The notes: a model not told the origin generated them from the letters alone. 9,188 bases of DNA from Bacteroidales bacterium (GCA_031279795.1 JAITHZ010000366.1:1-9188); one strand, 5' to 3'. Positions 1 to 6,580 are shown, counted from the stretch's first letter. A program made the numbers and translations.

Positions 1-45
1 ATATAATCCCTTACGAGAACGAGGATGGCCTCCTGAAGCACGTCA
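1..45 (-). other. rplB: Premature TGA in rplB and the in-frame remainder of uL2
   Basis: The TGA occupies 43-45. Downstream, in the same frame, the codons read RASGGHPRSRKGLY up to the window edge, which is the normal uL2 continuation after GGGEG. A single change (coding-strand G to T, seen as A at plus-strand position 45) turns GGA into TGA and explains everything. No frameshift is needed. The stop is followed by C, a tetranucleotide context known to terminate weakly in other bacteria. The remaining roughly 25 residues of uL2 would lie outside the window. Confidence 0.85.
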
Positions 46-753
46 TTCGCCACCGCCCATTGGATGATCAACAGGGTTCATTACCACAGCGCGGGTACGG
101 GGACGACGTCCCAGCCAACGAGAACGACCGGCTTTTCCCGACTTTTCGAGCGCGTGGTCTGAATTTCCGACACTGCCTATTGTTGCTTTACACGCCGACA
201 GTATTTTCCGGATTTCTCCCGATGGTAATCTGATGATTGCATACTTGTCTTCGCGTGAGGTCAATTGTGCGAAAGCGCCTGCCGAGCGAACCATTGCCGC
301 TCCCTGCCCCGGACGAAGTTCAATATTATGAATGACCGTTCCAATAGGAATATTTTGCAATGGTAATGTATTCCCGATTTCTGGAACTGCTTTTTCTCCT
401 GACATTACTGTTTGTCCAACTTTCAGTCCGTTTGGTGCAACGATGTATCGTTTTTCTCCATCGGCATAAAATAACAACGCAATACGTGCCGAACGGTTTG
501 GATCGTATTCGATTGTTTTTACTGTTGCAGGAACACCGTCTTTGTTTCGCTTGAAGTCTATGAAACGATATTTACGTTTGTGGCCGCCTCCAATATAACG
601 CATTGTCATTTTTCCCTGATTGTTGCGACCGCCTGTTTTTCGTTTGCCTGTTATAAGCGATTTTTCTGGTACACTTGCAGTAATGTTTTCAAACGTACCA
701 ATAACTTTGTGTCTTTGCCCCGGTGTTGTGGGGTTTAATTTTCTTACTGCCAT
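43..753 (-). CDS. rplB: 50S ribosomal protein uL2 (RplB), cut short by an in-frame TGA
   Basis: uL2 is a core protein of the large ribosomal subunit that binds 23S rRNA near the peptidyl transferase centre and helps join the subunits. The reading frame gives 236 residues, against about 274 in the family. The N-terminal RNA-binding domain (around residues 40-125, with IGGGHKRKYR) and the SH3-like C-terminal domain (around 125-200) are intact. The conserved NPVDHPMGGGE motif is present, but the next codon is TGA where the family has glycine (GGA). The same frame then continues with recognisable uL2 sequence to the window edge. The ATG lies two bases after the rplW stop, as expected for tightly packed S10 operon genes. 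The gene identity is certain. Whether the product is truncated, read through, or the TGA is a sequence error cannot be decided here. Confidence 0.93.
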   Translation of the reverse strand: MAVRKLNPTTPGQRHKVIGTFENITASVPEKSLITGKRKTGGRNNQGKMTMRYIGGGHKRKYRFIDFKRNKDGVPATVKTIEYDPNRSARIALLFYADGEKRYIVAPNGLKVGQTVMSGEKAVPEIGNTLPLQNIPIGTVIHNIELRPGQGAAMVRSAGAFAQLTSREDKYAIIRLPSGEIRKILSACKATIGSVGNSDHALEKSGKAGRSRWLGRRPRTRAVVMNPVDHPMGGGE

Positions 754-755
754 TT

Positions 756-1052
756 TTATTGAATGTTGCTATAATAATCAATAATGTCACCTTTCTTCAA
801 CGTTACTATGGCTTTTTTGAAAGCTGTCATTTTTCCTTTGATAGTTCCCGATTTGGTATAGCGACTTTTCGTTTTTCCGCTGTAATTAATCGTATTTACA
901 TCAATTACTGTAACGTTGTATGTTTCTTCTACTGCTTTTTTTATTTCCAGTTTATTTGCATCAGGATTTACACGGAGGCCATATCGGTTATTAAACTTTT
1001 CGGTTATGCCGGTTAACTTCTCTGTTACAATTGGTTTAATGATTATTCCCAT
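756..1052 (-). CDS. rplW: 50S ribosomal protein uL23 (RplW)
   Basis: uL23 binds domain III of 23S rRNA at the polypeptide tunnel exit, where it forms part of the docking site for trigger factor and signal recognition particle. The 98-residue product has the usual length. It has the N-terminal family signature (IIIKPIVTEKLTG), the central VNPDANKLEIKKAVEETYNV region and the basic segment with KTKSRYTKSG. The ATG is preceded by an unusually strong Shine-Dalgarno sequence overlapping the end of rplD. The stop is two bases before the rplB start, so rplW and rplB are probably translated in a coupled way. Nothing in the protein looks abnormal. Confidence 0.96.
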   Translation of the reverse strand: MGIIIKPIVTEKLTGITEKFNNRYGLRVNPDANKLEIKKAVEETYNVTVIDVNTINYSGKTKSRYTKSGTIKGKMTAFKKAIVTLKKGDIIDYYSNIQ

Positions 1053-1061
1053 AATAATTTG

Positions 1062-1069
1062 TCCTCCTT
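1062..1069 (-). promoter_or_regulatory. Strong Shine-Dalgarno sequence for rplW
   Basis: On the minus strand AAGGAGGA lies about ten bases before the rplW ATG and overlaps the rplD stop codon (TAAGGAGGA). It is close to fully complementary to the usual 16S rRNA 3' tail. Other starts in the window are AT-rich and lack such a motif at this spacing, which is the norm in Bacteroidota. This start therefore stands out. Confidence 0.7.
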
Positions 1070-1742
1070 ATGCTTTTAAATTTTCAATCAATCCTGCCAG
1101 CGCTTTTTCGGTAAATAAGAGACGAGATGCGTCAAGAATTCCGTAAGTATTTACACCAGAGAGAATTGTAACTTTTGCTCTCTCTAAATTTCGAGCCGAC
1201 AAATATACGTTTTTATTTTGTTCCGGTAAAACTAAAAGTAACTTTTTATCAGCAATCTTCAAATTTTTTATCATGTCAACAAATGCTTTCGTTTTTGGAG
1301 CTTCAAAAGCGAAGTCTTCTACGATAATTAATTCGTTGTTTTTAATTTTGTAAGCCAACGCTGATTTTCGTGCCAACTGTTTTACTTTTTTATTCAATTT
1401 AAAGCTGTAATCTCTTGGTTTTGGGCCAAATACACGCCCACCTCCGACTAATACCGGTGATTTAATATCACCTCTTCGCGCGCCGCCGCCACCTTTTTGA
1501 CGGCCTAATTTTCGAGTACTTCCGGTTACTTCGCTTCTTTCCTTCGCTTTGTGTGTACCCTGGCGTTTGTTGGCCAGGTGCTGCTTCACGTCCAGATAGA
1601 TTGCATGGTCATTTGGGGTGTCCAGCAAGGATATTGCTTCCGGTCTGAATACTTTGTTGGATTCGGTGCAGAAGATAGCATCATCCAGCGTTACCGTTCT
1701 TCCGGTGTCTTCTCCTTTTATATTATATACATTCAGTTCCAT
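1068..1742 (-). CDS. rplD: 50S ribosomal protein uL4 (RplD)
   Basis: uL4 is an early-assembling large-subunit protein whose long loop reaches into the peptide exit tunnel next to the macrolide site. The 224 residues match family length. The tunnel loop region (about residues 55-110) carries the expected QGTHKAKERSEVTGSTRK and GGGGARRGDIKSP sequences, followed by GGGRVFGPKPRDY and the globular C-terminal domain. The start ATG shares one base with the rplC stop (TAATG), so translation is very likely coupled to rplC. In enterobacteria uL4 represses its own operon. No matching leader structure could be identified here. Confidence 0.96.
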   Translation of the reverse strand: MELNVYNIKGEDTGRTVTLDDAIFCTESNKVFRPEAISLLDTPNDHAIYLDVKQHLANKRQGTHKAKERSEVTGSTRKLGRQKGGGGARRGDIKSPVLVGGGRVFGPKPRDYSFKLNKKVKQLARKSALAYKIKNNELIIVEDFAFEAPKTKAFVDMIKNLKIADKKLLLVLPEQNKNVYLSARNLERAKVTILSGVNTYGILDASRLLFTEKALAGLIENLKA

Positions 1743-2362
1743 TACTTTTCAATTAAAACGATTGAACCTTTACATCCCGGTACAGAGCCTTTCAAGAGCA
1801 GCAAATTGTTTTCGGGAATTACCTTTAATACTACCAAATTTTGAACCGTAACACGGTCGCCTCCCATTCTGCCGGCCATGCGCATTCCCTTGAATACTTT
1901 CGACGGGTACGAACTGGCCCCTACAGAACCCGGTGCGCGCAAGCGGTTGTGCTGTCCATGCGTACTTTCGCCTACTCCGCCGAAACCATGACGTTTTACA
2001 ACGCCTTGGAAACCTTTGCCTTTGGACGTTCCAATCACATCTACGAAAGAGTTTTCTTCAAACAAGTCGTTTACATGAATCACGTCTCCCAAATTGAACT
2101 TTTGCTCGAAAGCTTTGAACTCGGCCAAGTGTCGTTGCGGCGCTACTCCTGCTTTTTTGAAATGTCCCTGTTCCGGTTGGGTTGTATGCTTTTCTTTCTT
2201 TTCCTGAAAGCCTACCTGAACAGCTTCATAACCATCTTTTTCTACAGTTTTTAATTGAGTAACTACGCAAGGACCTGCTTCGATAACAGTGCATGGTACA
2301 TTCTTACCATCAGCACTGAAAACGGATGTCATTCCGATTTTTTTTCCTAATAATCCTGGCAT
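1742..2362 (-). CDS. rplC: 50S ribosomal protein uL3 (RplC)
   Basis: uL3 initiates large-subunit assembly and sends a loop toward the peptidyl transferase centre. The 206-residue product starts with MPGLLGKKIGMTSVF, and the core motif GKGFQGVVKRHGF is around residues 115-127. The loop near residues 145-155 reads GSVGASSYPSKVF. The glutamine that PrmB methylates in the E. coli protein is therefore absent, with small residues in that stretch instead. This gene normally follows rpsJ directly. Here two unrelated genes lie between them, and a candidate promoter sits in the 91-base gap upstream. The ATG start is the standard family start. Confidence 0.96.
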   Translation of the reverse strand: MPGLLGKKIGMTSVFSADGKNVPCTVIEAGPCVVTQLKTVEKDGYEAVQVGFQEKKEKHTTQPEQGHFKKAGVAPQRHLAEFKAFEQKFNLGDVIHVNDLFEENSFVDVIGTSKGKGFQGVVKRHGFGGVGESTHGQHNRLRAPGSVGASSYPSKVFKGMRMAGRMGGDRVTVQNLVVLKVIPENNLLLLKGSVPGCKGSIVLIEK

Positions 2363-2417
2363 TTCAATTATAAATTAGTTATTTAACTCGTTTATTTCAC
2401 ATTCCCTAATGGGGGCG

Positions 2418-2449
2418 CAAAATTAATAATTATTTTTCATATACACGAA
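2418..2449 (-). promoter_or_regulatory. Candidate Bacteroidota-type promoter for rplC and downstream genes
   Basis: On the minus strand TTCG (2446-2449) and TAATTTTG (2418-2425) are separated by 20 bases. The latter fits the TAnnTTTG -7 element of Bacteroidota sigma factor promoters. The former matches three of four bases of the TTTG -33 element. Transcription would start near 2411, giving a leader of about 50 bases before rplC. The -33 element begins only four bases after the stop codon of the upstream gene. This suggests that it serves to restart S10 operon transcription behind the inserted pair. Confidence 0.6.
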
Positions 2450-2453
2450 GGCA

Positions 2454-3152
2454 TTATGTTTTATTAACTATGTAAACATATTCCTTTGGAACTTGATAAC
2501 GGACTTTTCCCACCATGGAACTTTCAGGATGAAATGAATAGCAAACGTTTCTTTTCGGTGAAAGCCAGTTCTTTTTCCGTGTTGTTTCTGAAAGAACTAA
2601 TCGGGAATTTTTGTCGATGCATTCTCGTATTTTTTCTTTCGTCTTTTTTTCTTCAAGTTTGGTCTTCAGTTCTCTGAAGTTCAGTTCGGGGTGATTTTCT
2701 TTTACCCATTTCTGAATGTCAGGTGTTTTGTTAAAATCATAGAAACCAATGAACTTTCGGAGTTTGTATTCGATTTTGTTTTGTCCTTCCGGTTCTATCC
2801 GAAACACAACTATTGCATCTTTTTTATCGAAGAGTTCGGCTTCTGTATATTCGTTATCAACAAAAACCATATCGCCGTTTCGAATATCGAACTTGTTCAT
2901 GGAGCGACCGTCAACTATAAAGTGCCTGTACAAATCGTGGTTTATATTTTCATTATTTATCTGAAAACTTGCTCCCAAAATACATACGTTAGCTTCCCGT
3001 TTTTCTTTTTCAATACTGCCAGCGGAAACCAATGAGATTTTTATTACCTCATAATCATCAATATACGAAGCGCCTTTGGACTTTACAGCCACCCAGTATA
3101 CGATTCCAAATGCTATAGCCAAACATAAAGTAAAACTTAAAATCATAATCAT
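2454..3152 (-). CDS. Membrane-anchored S24 (LexA/UmuD-like) serine peptidase domain protein
   Basis: This is not an S10 operon gene. The 232 residues begin with one hydrophobic segment (about residues 3-22), followed by Lys24 and Lys26. Residues 76-98 (RHFIVDGRSMNKFDIRNGD, then MVFV) match the S24/S26 signature around the catalytic serine, here Ser84. IEYKLRKFIGF supplies the candidate general base, Lys130 (Lys133 is the alternative). Ala44-Gly45 lies 40 residues before the serine, close to the self-cleavage spacing in LexA, UmuD and phage CI. Residues 140-208 form a basic, charged insert, and GKVRYQV near the C-terminus resembles the last strand of the fold. No helix-turn-helix domain is seen. 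The start overlaps the upstream stop by four bases (ATGA). Membrane anchoring also recalls signal peptidase I, but its second conserved boxes are not evident. Substrate and role are unknown. Confidence 0.75.
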   Translation of the reverse strand: MIMILSFTLCLAIAFGIVYWVAVKSKGASYIDDYEVIKISLVSAGSIEKEKREANVCILGASFQINNENINHDLYRHFIVDGRSMNKFDIRNGDMVFVDNEYTEAELFDKKDAIVVFRIEPEGQNKIEYKLRKFIGFYDFNKTPDIQKWVKENHPELNFRELKTKLEEKKTKEKIRECIDKNSRLVLSETTRKKNWLSPKRNVCYSFHPESSMVGKVRYQVPKEYVYIVNKT

Positions 3153-3580
3153 CGTTCTTGTACTAAAATAATAAGTTCTTTAGTTCTCCTTTTTTTGTTA
3201 AAGATATAATGCAAACTGACTCCTTTCATTGTAGCCATTGGCAAATCGACTAATAAGATCAAAAGAACAGGGTTCCACAAATTAATTATTGCAAATTGCA
3301 TAAATACACATACCAGAATAAAAAGAGCAAAGCAACTCAAAAAATAATTCTTAATGTACACCAAGCGGTTTAGCGAAAATGCAACTTCGACCAATATATC
3401 AAATATATAGACAATCAAGACAAGAAATACAGTTCTTCCAATTTTTTCAAAAGTGCAAACTCTTTGAGAAAACTCAACTACATTATCAAATAAGTCAGGG
3501 AAAGCCGCTAATGTTATCAAAAATACCCAACCCAATGCAAATGCAGCAGATTTACAACCGTTCTTATGATTGTCCGACAT
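3149..3580 (-). CDS. Small multi-pass membrane protein of unknown function
   Basis: I do not recognise this family. The 143-residue product has about four hydrophobic segments, around residues 11-28, 48-69, 77-99 and 102-117. It ends in a basic tail (KKRRTKE near residues 129-135) that suggests a cytoplasmic C-terminus. Two cysteines lie outside the membrane segments (Cys9 and Cys42). The ATG is five bases after the rpsJ stop, and the TGA overlaps the start of the S24 peptidase-like gene in an ATGA quartet. The gene is therefore in the ribosomal transcript and coupled to the peptidase gene, which suggests that the two products act together at the membrane. The DNA is more AT-rich than its neighbours: 15 of 60 bases are G or C in 3301-3360, against 31 of 60 in 4681-4740 within fusA. 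Confidence 0.75.
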   Translation of the reverse strand: MSDNHKNGCKSAAFALGWVFLITLAAFPDLFDNVVEFSQRVCTFEKIGRTVFLVLIVYIFDILVEVAFSLNRLVYIKNYFLSCFALFILVCVFMQFAIINLWNPVLLILLVDLPMATMKGVSLHYIFNKKRRTKELIILVQER

Positions 3581-3585
3581 TGCTG

Positions 3586-3891
3586 TTAGACCTTTATTTC
3601 CACTTCCACCCCGCTTGGCAGTTCCAGTTTCATTAAGGCATCAACGGTTTTGGCTGTTGAACTGTAGATGTCGATTAAGCGTTTGAATGCTGACAGTTCA
3701 AACTGTTCGCGTGCCTTTTTGTTTACAAACGTCGATCGGTTTACCGTGAAAATGCGTTTGTGCGTGGGCAGCGGGATCGGCCCGCTAACAACGGCGCCAG
3801 TCGTTTTTACTGTTTTAACAATTTTTTCGGCGGATTTATCCACCAAATTGTGGTCGTAAGACTTCAGTTTAATTCTAATTTTCTGACTCAT
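3586..3891 (-). CDS. rpsJ: 30S ribosomal protein uS10 (RpsJ)
   Basis: uS10 is a head protein of the small subunit and, in other bacteria, also the NusE partner in transcription antitermination. The 101-residue product begins MSQKIRIKLKSYDH. It contains the conserved GPIPLPTHKRIFTVNRS loop (about residues 37-53) and the C-terminal KLELPSGVEVEIKV. The ATG at 3891 was chosen because it gives the family N-terminus. An in-frame TTG three codons upstream is not needed. The gene follows the fusA terminator-like hairpin, so its expression depends on read-through or an unseen promoter. It is followed after five bases by the membrane protein gene instead of rplC. Confidence 0.96.
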   Translation of the reverse strand: MSQKIRIKLKSYDHNLVDKSAEKIVKTVKTTGAVVSGPIPLPTHKRIFTVNRSTFVNKKAREQFELSAFKRLIDIYSSTAKTVDALMKLELPSGVEVEIKV

Positions 3892-3913
3892 CTTTATCAA
3901 TTAATTAATATAT

Positions 3914-3948
3914 AAAAATGCGGGTTAAGAGTCATTCGCTAACCCGCA
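3914..3948 (-). terminator. Terminator-like hairpin between fusA and rpsJ
   Basis: On the minus strand TGCGGGTTA (3940-3948 in complement) pairs perfectly with TAACCCGCA (3919-3927 in complement), giving a nine-base-pair stem with a 12-base loop. Five T residues (3914-3918) and an AT-only stretch follow. It lies about ten bases after the fusA stop. Form and place fit an intrinsic terminator or attenuator separating the str part from the S10 part of the cluster. Confidence 0.75.
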
Positions 3949-3957
3949 GTATTTCAA

Positions 3958-6084
3958 TCACAATAAATCAACACGGCCTTTTACTTCAGTTAACACCTGC
4001 TTGGCCACGAGCGTAGATACTTCGGCATAGTGTGAAAATTCCATTGAAGAAGTCGCACGGCCGGAAGAGATTGTTCGCAAGACTGTTACATATCCAAACA
4101 TTTCTGCCATAGGAACTTTCGCCTTTACAATCCGAGCGCCGGAGCGATTGGATTCCATACCTTCCACCTGACCTCGCCTTTTGTTCAAATCTGAAATTAC
4201 GTCGCCCATATATTCTTCGGGCATGACAACTTCCAGTTTCATAATTGGCTCCAACAGAACGGGTTTCGCTTTCTGGCAGGCGGTTTTGTATGCTTGAATG
4301 GCGCATATTTCAAACGACAGCTGGTCGGAGTCTACCGTATGGTAAGAACCGTCAATGACCGTAACTTTCAGTTTGTCCATCGGGTAGCCGGCCAGAATAC
4401 CGTTACGCATTGCAGTAGTAAATCCTTTCTGGATAGATGGAATAAATTCTTTCGGTATATTTCCGCCTTTTACTGCGTCTACAAACTGAAGTCCAGCTTC
4501 AAAATCGCTGTCGGCAGGTCCAACTTTGCAGATAACGTCAGCAAACTTACCGCGTCCGCCTGATTGTTTTTTATAGACTTCGCGCAATTCCACCTCTTTT
4601 GTAATGGCTTCTTTATAGGAAACCTGTGGACGTCCCTGATTACATTCCACCTTAAACTCGCGTTTCAGGCGGTCGATAATGATTTCCAGGTGAAGTTCGC
4701 CCATTCCACTGATAACTGTTTGGCCAGTATCGGGGTCGGTTTTTACAGTGAATGTCGGATCTTCTTCGGCCAGTTTGCCCAGTCCGATACCCAGTTTGTC
4801 CAAGTCTTTCTGCGTTTTTGGTTCGACGGCTATTCCGATTACAGGGTCGGGAAAATCCATTGATTCGAGCAAAATCGGGTGATCTTCGCTGCACAGCGTA
4901 TCGCCCGTGCGAATGTCTTTGAAGCCAACGCCGGCTCCAATATCGCCACAACCGATAAAATCTTTTGGATTCTGTTTGTTGGAATGCATCTGGAACAAGC
5001 GGGAAATTCGTTCTTTTTTTTCTGAACGTACATTATATACATATGAACCGGATTCTATTTCGCCCGAATATACGCGGAAGAAACACAGTCGTCCGACATA
5101 AGGATCGGTAGCTATTTTGAATGCCAGCGCCGTCAGCGGTTCTGCTGAAGACGGTTTGCGAACAATTTGTTTTTCATGGTTTTCCGGATCTTTTCCGATA
5201 ATTTCGCCAGCATCCAGTGGACTTGGCAAAAATGCACAAACGGCGTCCAACAATTTTTGTACGCCTTTGTTTTTGAAAGATGAGCCGCAAATCACCGGCA
5301 CGATTTCCATGGCGACAGTTGCATTACGGATTGCGTTCAGTATTTCTTCTTCGGTGATGGTCGACGGGTCGTCGAAATATTTTTCCATCAAAGTTTCATC
5401 AAATTCGGCGATGGTTTCCAGCATTTTATCGCGCCATTCCTGGGCTTCTTCTACGAGGTTTGCCGGAATTTCTTCTTCGAAATAATCGGCGCCCATTGTT
5501 TCGTCATGCCAGAAAATGGCTTTCATTTTCACCAAATCCACCACGCCTTTAAACGTTTCTTCAGCGCCAATCGGTATCTGAATCGGACAAGGATTCGAGC
5601 CAAGCATTTCTTTTATCTGGCGAACCACTTCATAAAAATTGGCGCCGGAGCGGTCCATTTTGTTCACATAGCCTACGCGGGGTACTTTGTATTTATCAGC
5701 CTGACGCCAAACGGTTTCCGATTGTGGTTCAACTCCTCCGACTGCACAGAAAGTTGCCACAGCGCCATCCAGCACCCTGAGCGAGCGTTCGACTTCTACT
5801 GTGAAATCGACGTGTCCAGGAGTGTCAATCAGGTTAATCTTGTATTTGTTGTTCAAATAATTCCAAAAGGTAGTTGTAGCAGCAGAGGTAATGGTGATTC
5901 CACGTTCCTGTTCCTGCTCCATCCAGTCCATTGTTGCAGCGCCCTCGTGTACTTCACCGATTTTATGAGTTAAACCGGTATAGAAAAGAATCCGTTCCGA
6001 AGTGGTGGTCTTTCCGGCGTCGATGTGCGCCATAATTCCTATATTTCTGGTGAATTTTAAATTTGTGTCTGTTCCTTTAGCCAT
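3958..6084 (-). CDS. fusA: Translation elongation factor G (EF-G)
   Basis: EF-G is the GTPase that moves tRNAs and mRNA through the ribosome and, with RRF, splits ribosomes after termination. The 708 residues cover all five domains. In the G domain the P-loop AHIDAGKT is at 19-26, the switch I end RGITI at 61-65, DTPGH at 87-91 with the catalytic histidine, and NKMD at 141-144. The domain IV tip region and the C-terminal domain V (MPEEYMGDVISDLNKRRG onward) are also present. With all GTPase motifs intact it is the canonical EF-G, not the GTPase-independent EF-G2 paralogue known in Bacteroides. It lies 19 bases after rpsG. No tuf gene follows, which is usual in this phylum. It ends in TGA shortly before a terminator-like hairpin. 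Confidence 0.97.
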   Translation of the reverse strand: MAKGTDTNLKFTRNIGIMAHIDAGKTTTSERILFYTGLTHKIGEVHEGAATMDWMEQEQERGITITSAATTTFWNYLNNKYKINLIDTPGHVDFTVEVERSLRVLDGAVATFCAVGGVEPQSETVWRQADKYKVPRVGYVNKMDRSGANFYEVVRQIKEMLGSNPCPIQIPIGAEETFKGVVDLVKMKAIFWHDETMGADYFEEEIPANLVEEAQEWRDKMLETIAEFDETLMEKYFDDPSTITEEEILNAIRNATVAMEIVPVICGSSFKNKGVQKLLDAVCAFLPSPLDAGEIIGKDPENHEKQIVRKPSSAEPLTALAFKIATDPYVGRLCFFRVYSGEIESGSYVYNVRSEKKERISRLFQMHSNKQNPKDFIGCGDIGAGVGFKDIRTGDTLCSEDHPILLESMDFPDPVIGIAVEPKTQKDLDKLGIGLGKLAEEDPTFTVKTDPDTGQTVISGMGELHLEIIIDRLKREFKVECNQGRPQVSYKEAITKEVELREVYKKQSGGRGKFADVICKVGPADSDFEAGLQFVDAVKGGNIPKEFIPSIQKGFTTAMRNGILAGYPMDKLKVTVIDGSYHTVDSDQLSFEICAIQAYKTACQKAKPVLLEPIMKLEVVMPEEYMGDVISDLNKRRGQVEGMESNRSGARIVKAKVPMAEMFGYVTVLRTISSGRATSSMEFSHYAEVSTLVAKQVLTEVKGRVDLL

Positions 6085-6103
6085 CTTTTAGTCTTTCTGT
6101 TTA

Positions 6104-6580
6104 TTAAAAGCGGAAATGAGCGAAAGCTCTGTTGGCTTCGGCCATGCGGTGCATGTCTTCTTTCCGTTTAAATGCAGCTCCCTGCTCGTTGAAAGCGTCC
6201 ATAATTTCGGAAGCCAACTTGTCGGCCATACTTTTTCCGCCTCTTTTTCGGGCGTATAAAATAAGGTTCTTCATTGAAATGGACTCTTTCCTGTCGGGAC
6301 GAATTTCGGTAGGAACTTGAAATGTAGCTCCACCAACTCGGCGTGATTTTACCTCAACCTGTGGCGTAACATTGTCGAGCGCCTTTTTCCAAATTTCGAG
6401 CGGCGTTTTTTCCACATTCGAAAGCTTGTTTTTTACAGATTCGAGCGCTGTGTAAAAGATATTAAACGCGATGCTTTTTTTTCCGTCGTACATGAGGTGA
6501 TTCACAAATTTTGTCACCTTTACATCACTAAAAATCGGGTCAGGTAATATGACCCTTTTCTTGGGTTTTGCTTTTCTCAT
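6104..6580 (-). CDS. rpsG: 30S ribosomal protein uS7 (RpsG)
   Basis: uS7 nucleates assembly of the small-subunit head and contacts tRNA in the E site. The 158-residue product starts MRKAKPKKRVILPDPIF and contains VNHLMYDGKKSIAF, KSRRVGGATFQVPTEIRP, and a C-terminal helix ending HRMAEANRAFAHFRF, all typical of Bacteroidota uS7. The frame is open further upstream to a TTG at 6634, but the ATG at 6580 gives the family start and length. The region before the start is A/T-only with no Shine-Dalgarno motif. In E. coli uS7 represses the str operon by binding the rpsL-rpsG gap. Here that gap is long and structured. Confidence 0.96.
   Translation of the reverse strand: MRKAKPKKRVILPDPIFSDVKVTKFVNHLMYDGKKSIAFNIFYTALESVKNKLSNVEKTPLEIWKKALDNVTPQVEVKSRRVGGATFQVPTEIRPDRKESISMKNLILYARKRGGKSMADKLASEIMDAFNEQGAAFKRKEDMHRMAEANRAFAHFRF

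Noticed and set aside
1..45. Selenocysteine insertion at the rplB TGA
   Set aside because: The family has glycine here. The short GAGG/CCUC stem downstream arises from the conserved coding sequence and does not resemble a bacterial SECIS element.
1..753. Genome-wide reassignment of UGA to glycine, as in Gracilibacteria and Absconditabacteria
   Set aside because: The proteins are of Bacteroidota type. fusA, nfnB and the small membrane protein end properly at TGA, and fusA read-through would run into the terminator hairpin. Only one in-frame TGA is seen.
1841..2254. Plus-strand open frame of 137 codons opposite rplC
   Set aside because: It is antisense to a conserved ribosomal gene and low in any protein-like signature.
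2454..3580. Insertion sequence or phage fragment explaining the split S10 operon
   Set aside because: No transposase, integrase, terminal inverted repeats or target-site duplications could be found at the borders. The S24 domain alone is not proof of phage origin.
3892..3900. Upstream TTG extension of rpsJ by three codons
   Set aside because: The ATG at 3891 gives the standard uS10 start MSQKIRIKLKSYDH and 101 residues.
3892..3957. A lost tuf gene between fusA and rpsJ
   Set aside because: Absence of tuf at this place is normal in Bacteroidota, and no remnant is seen in the short gap.
5506..5973. Plus-strand open frame of 155 codons opposite fusA
   Set aside because: It is a shadow of the highly conserved EF-G G domain, with no independent support.
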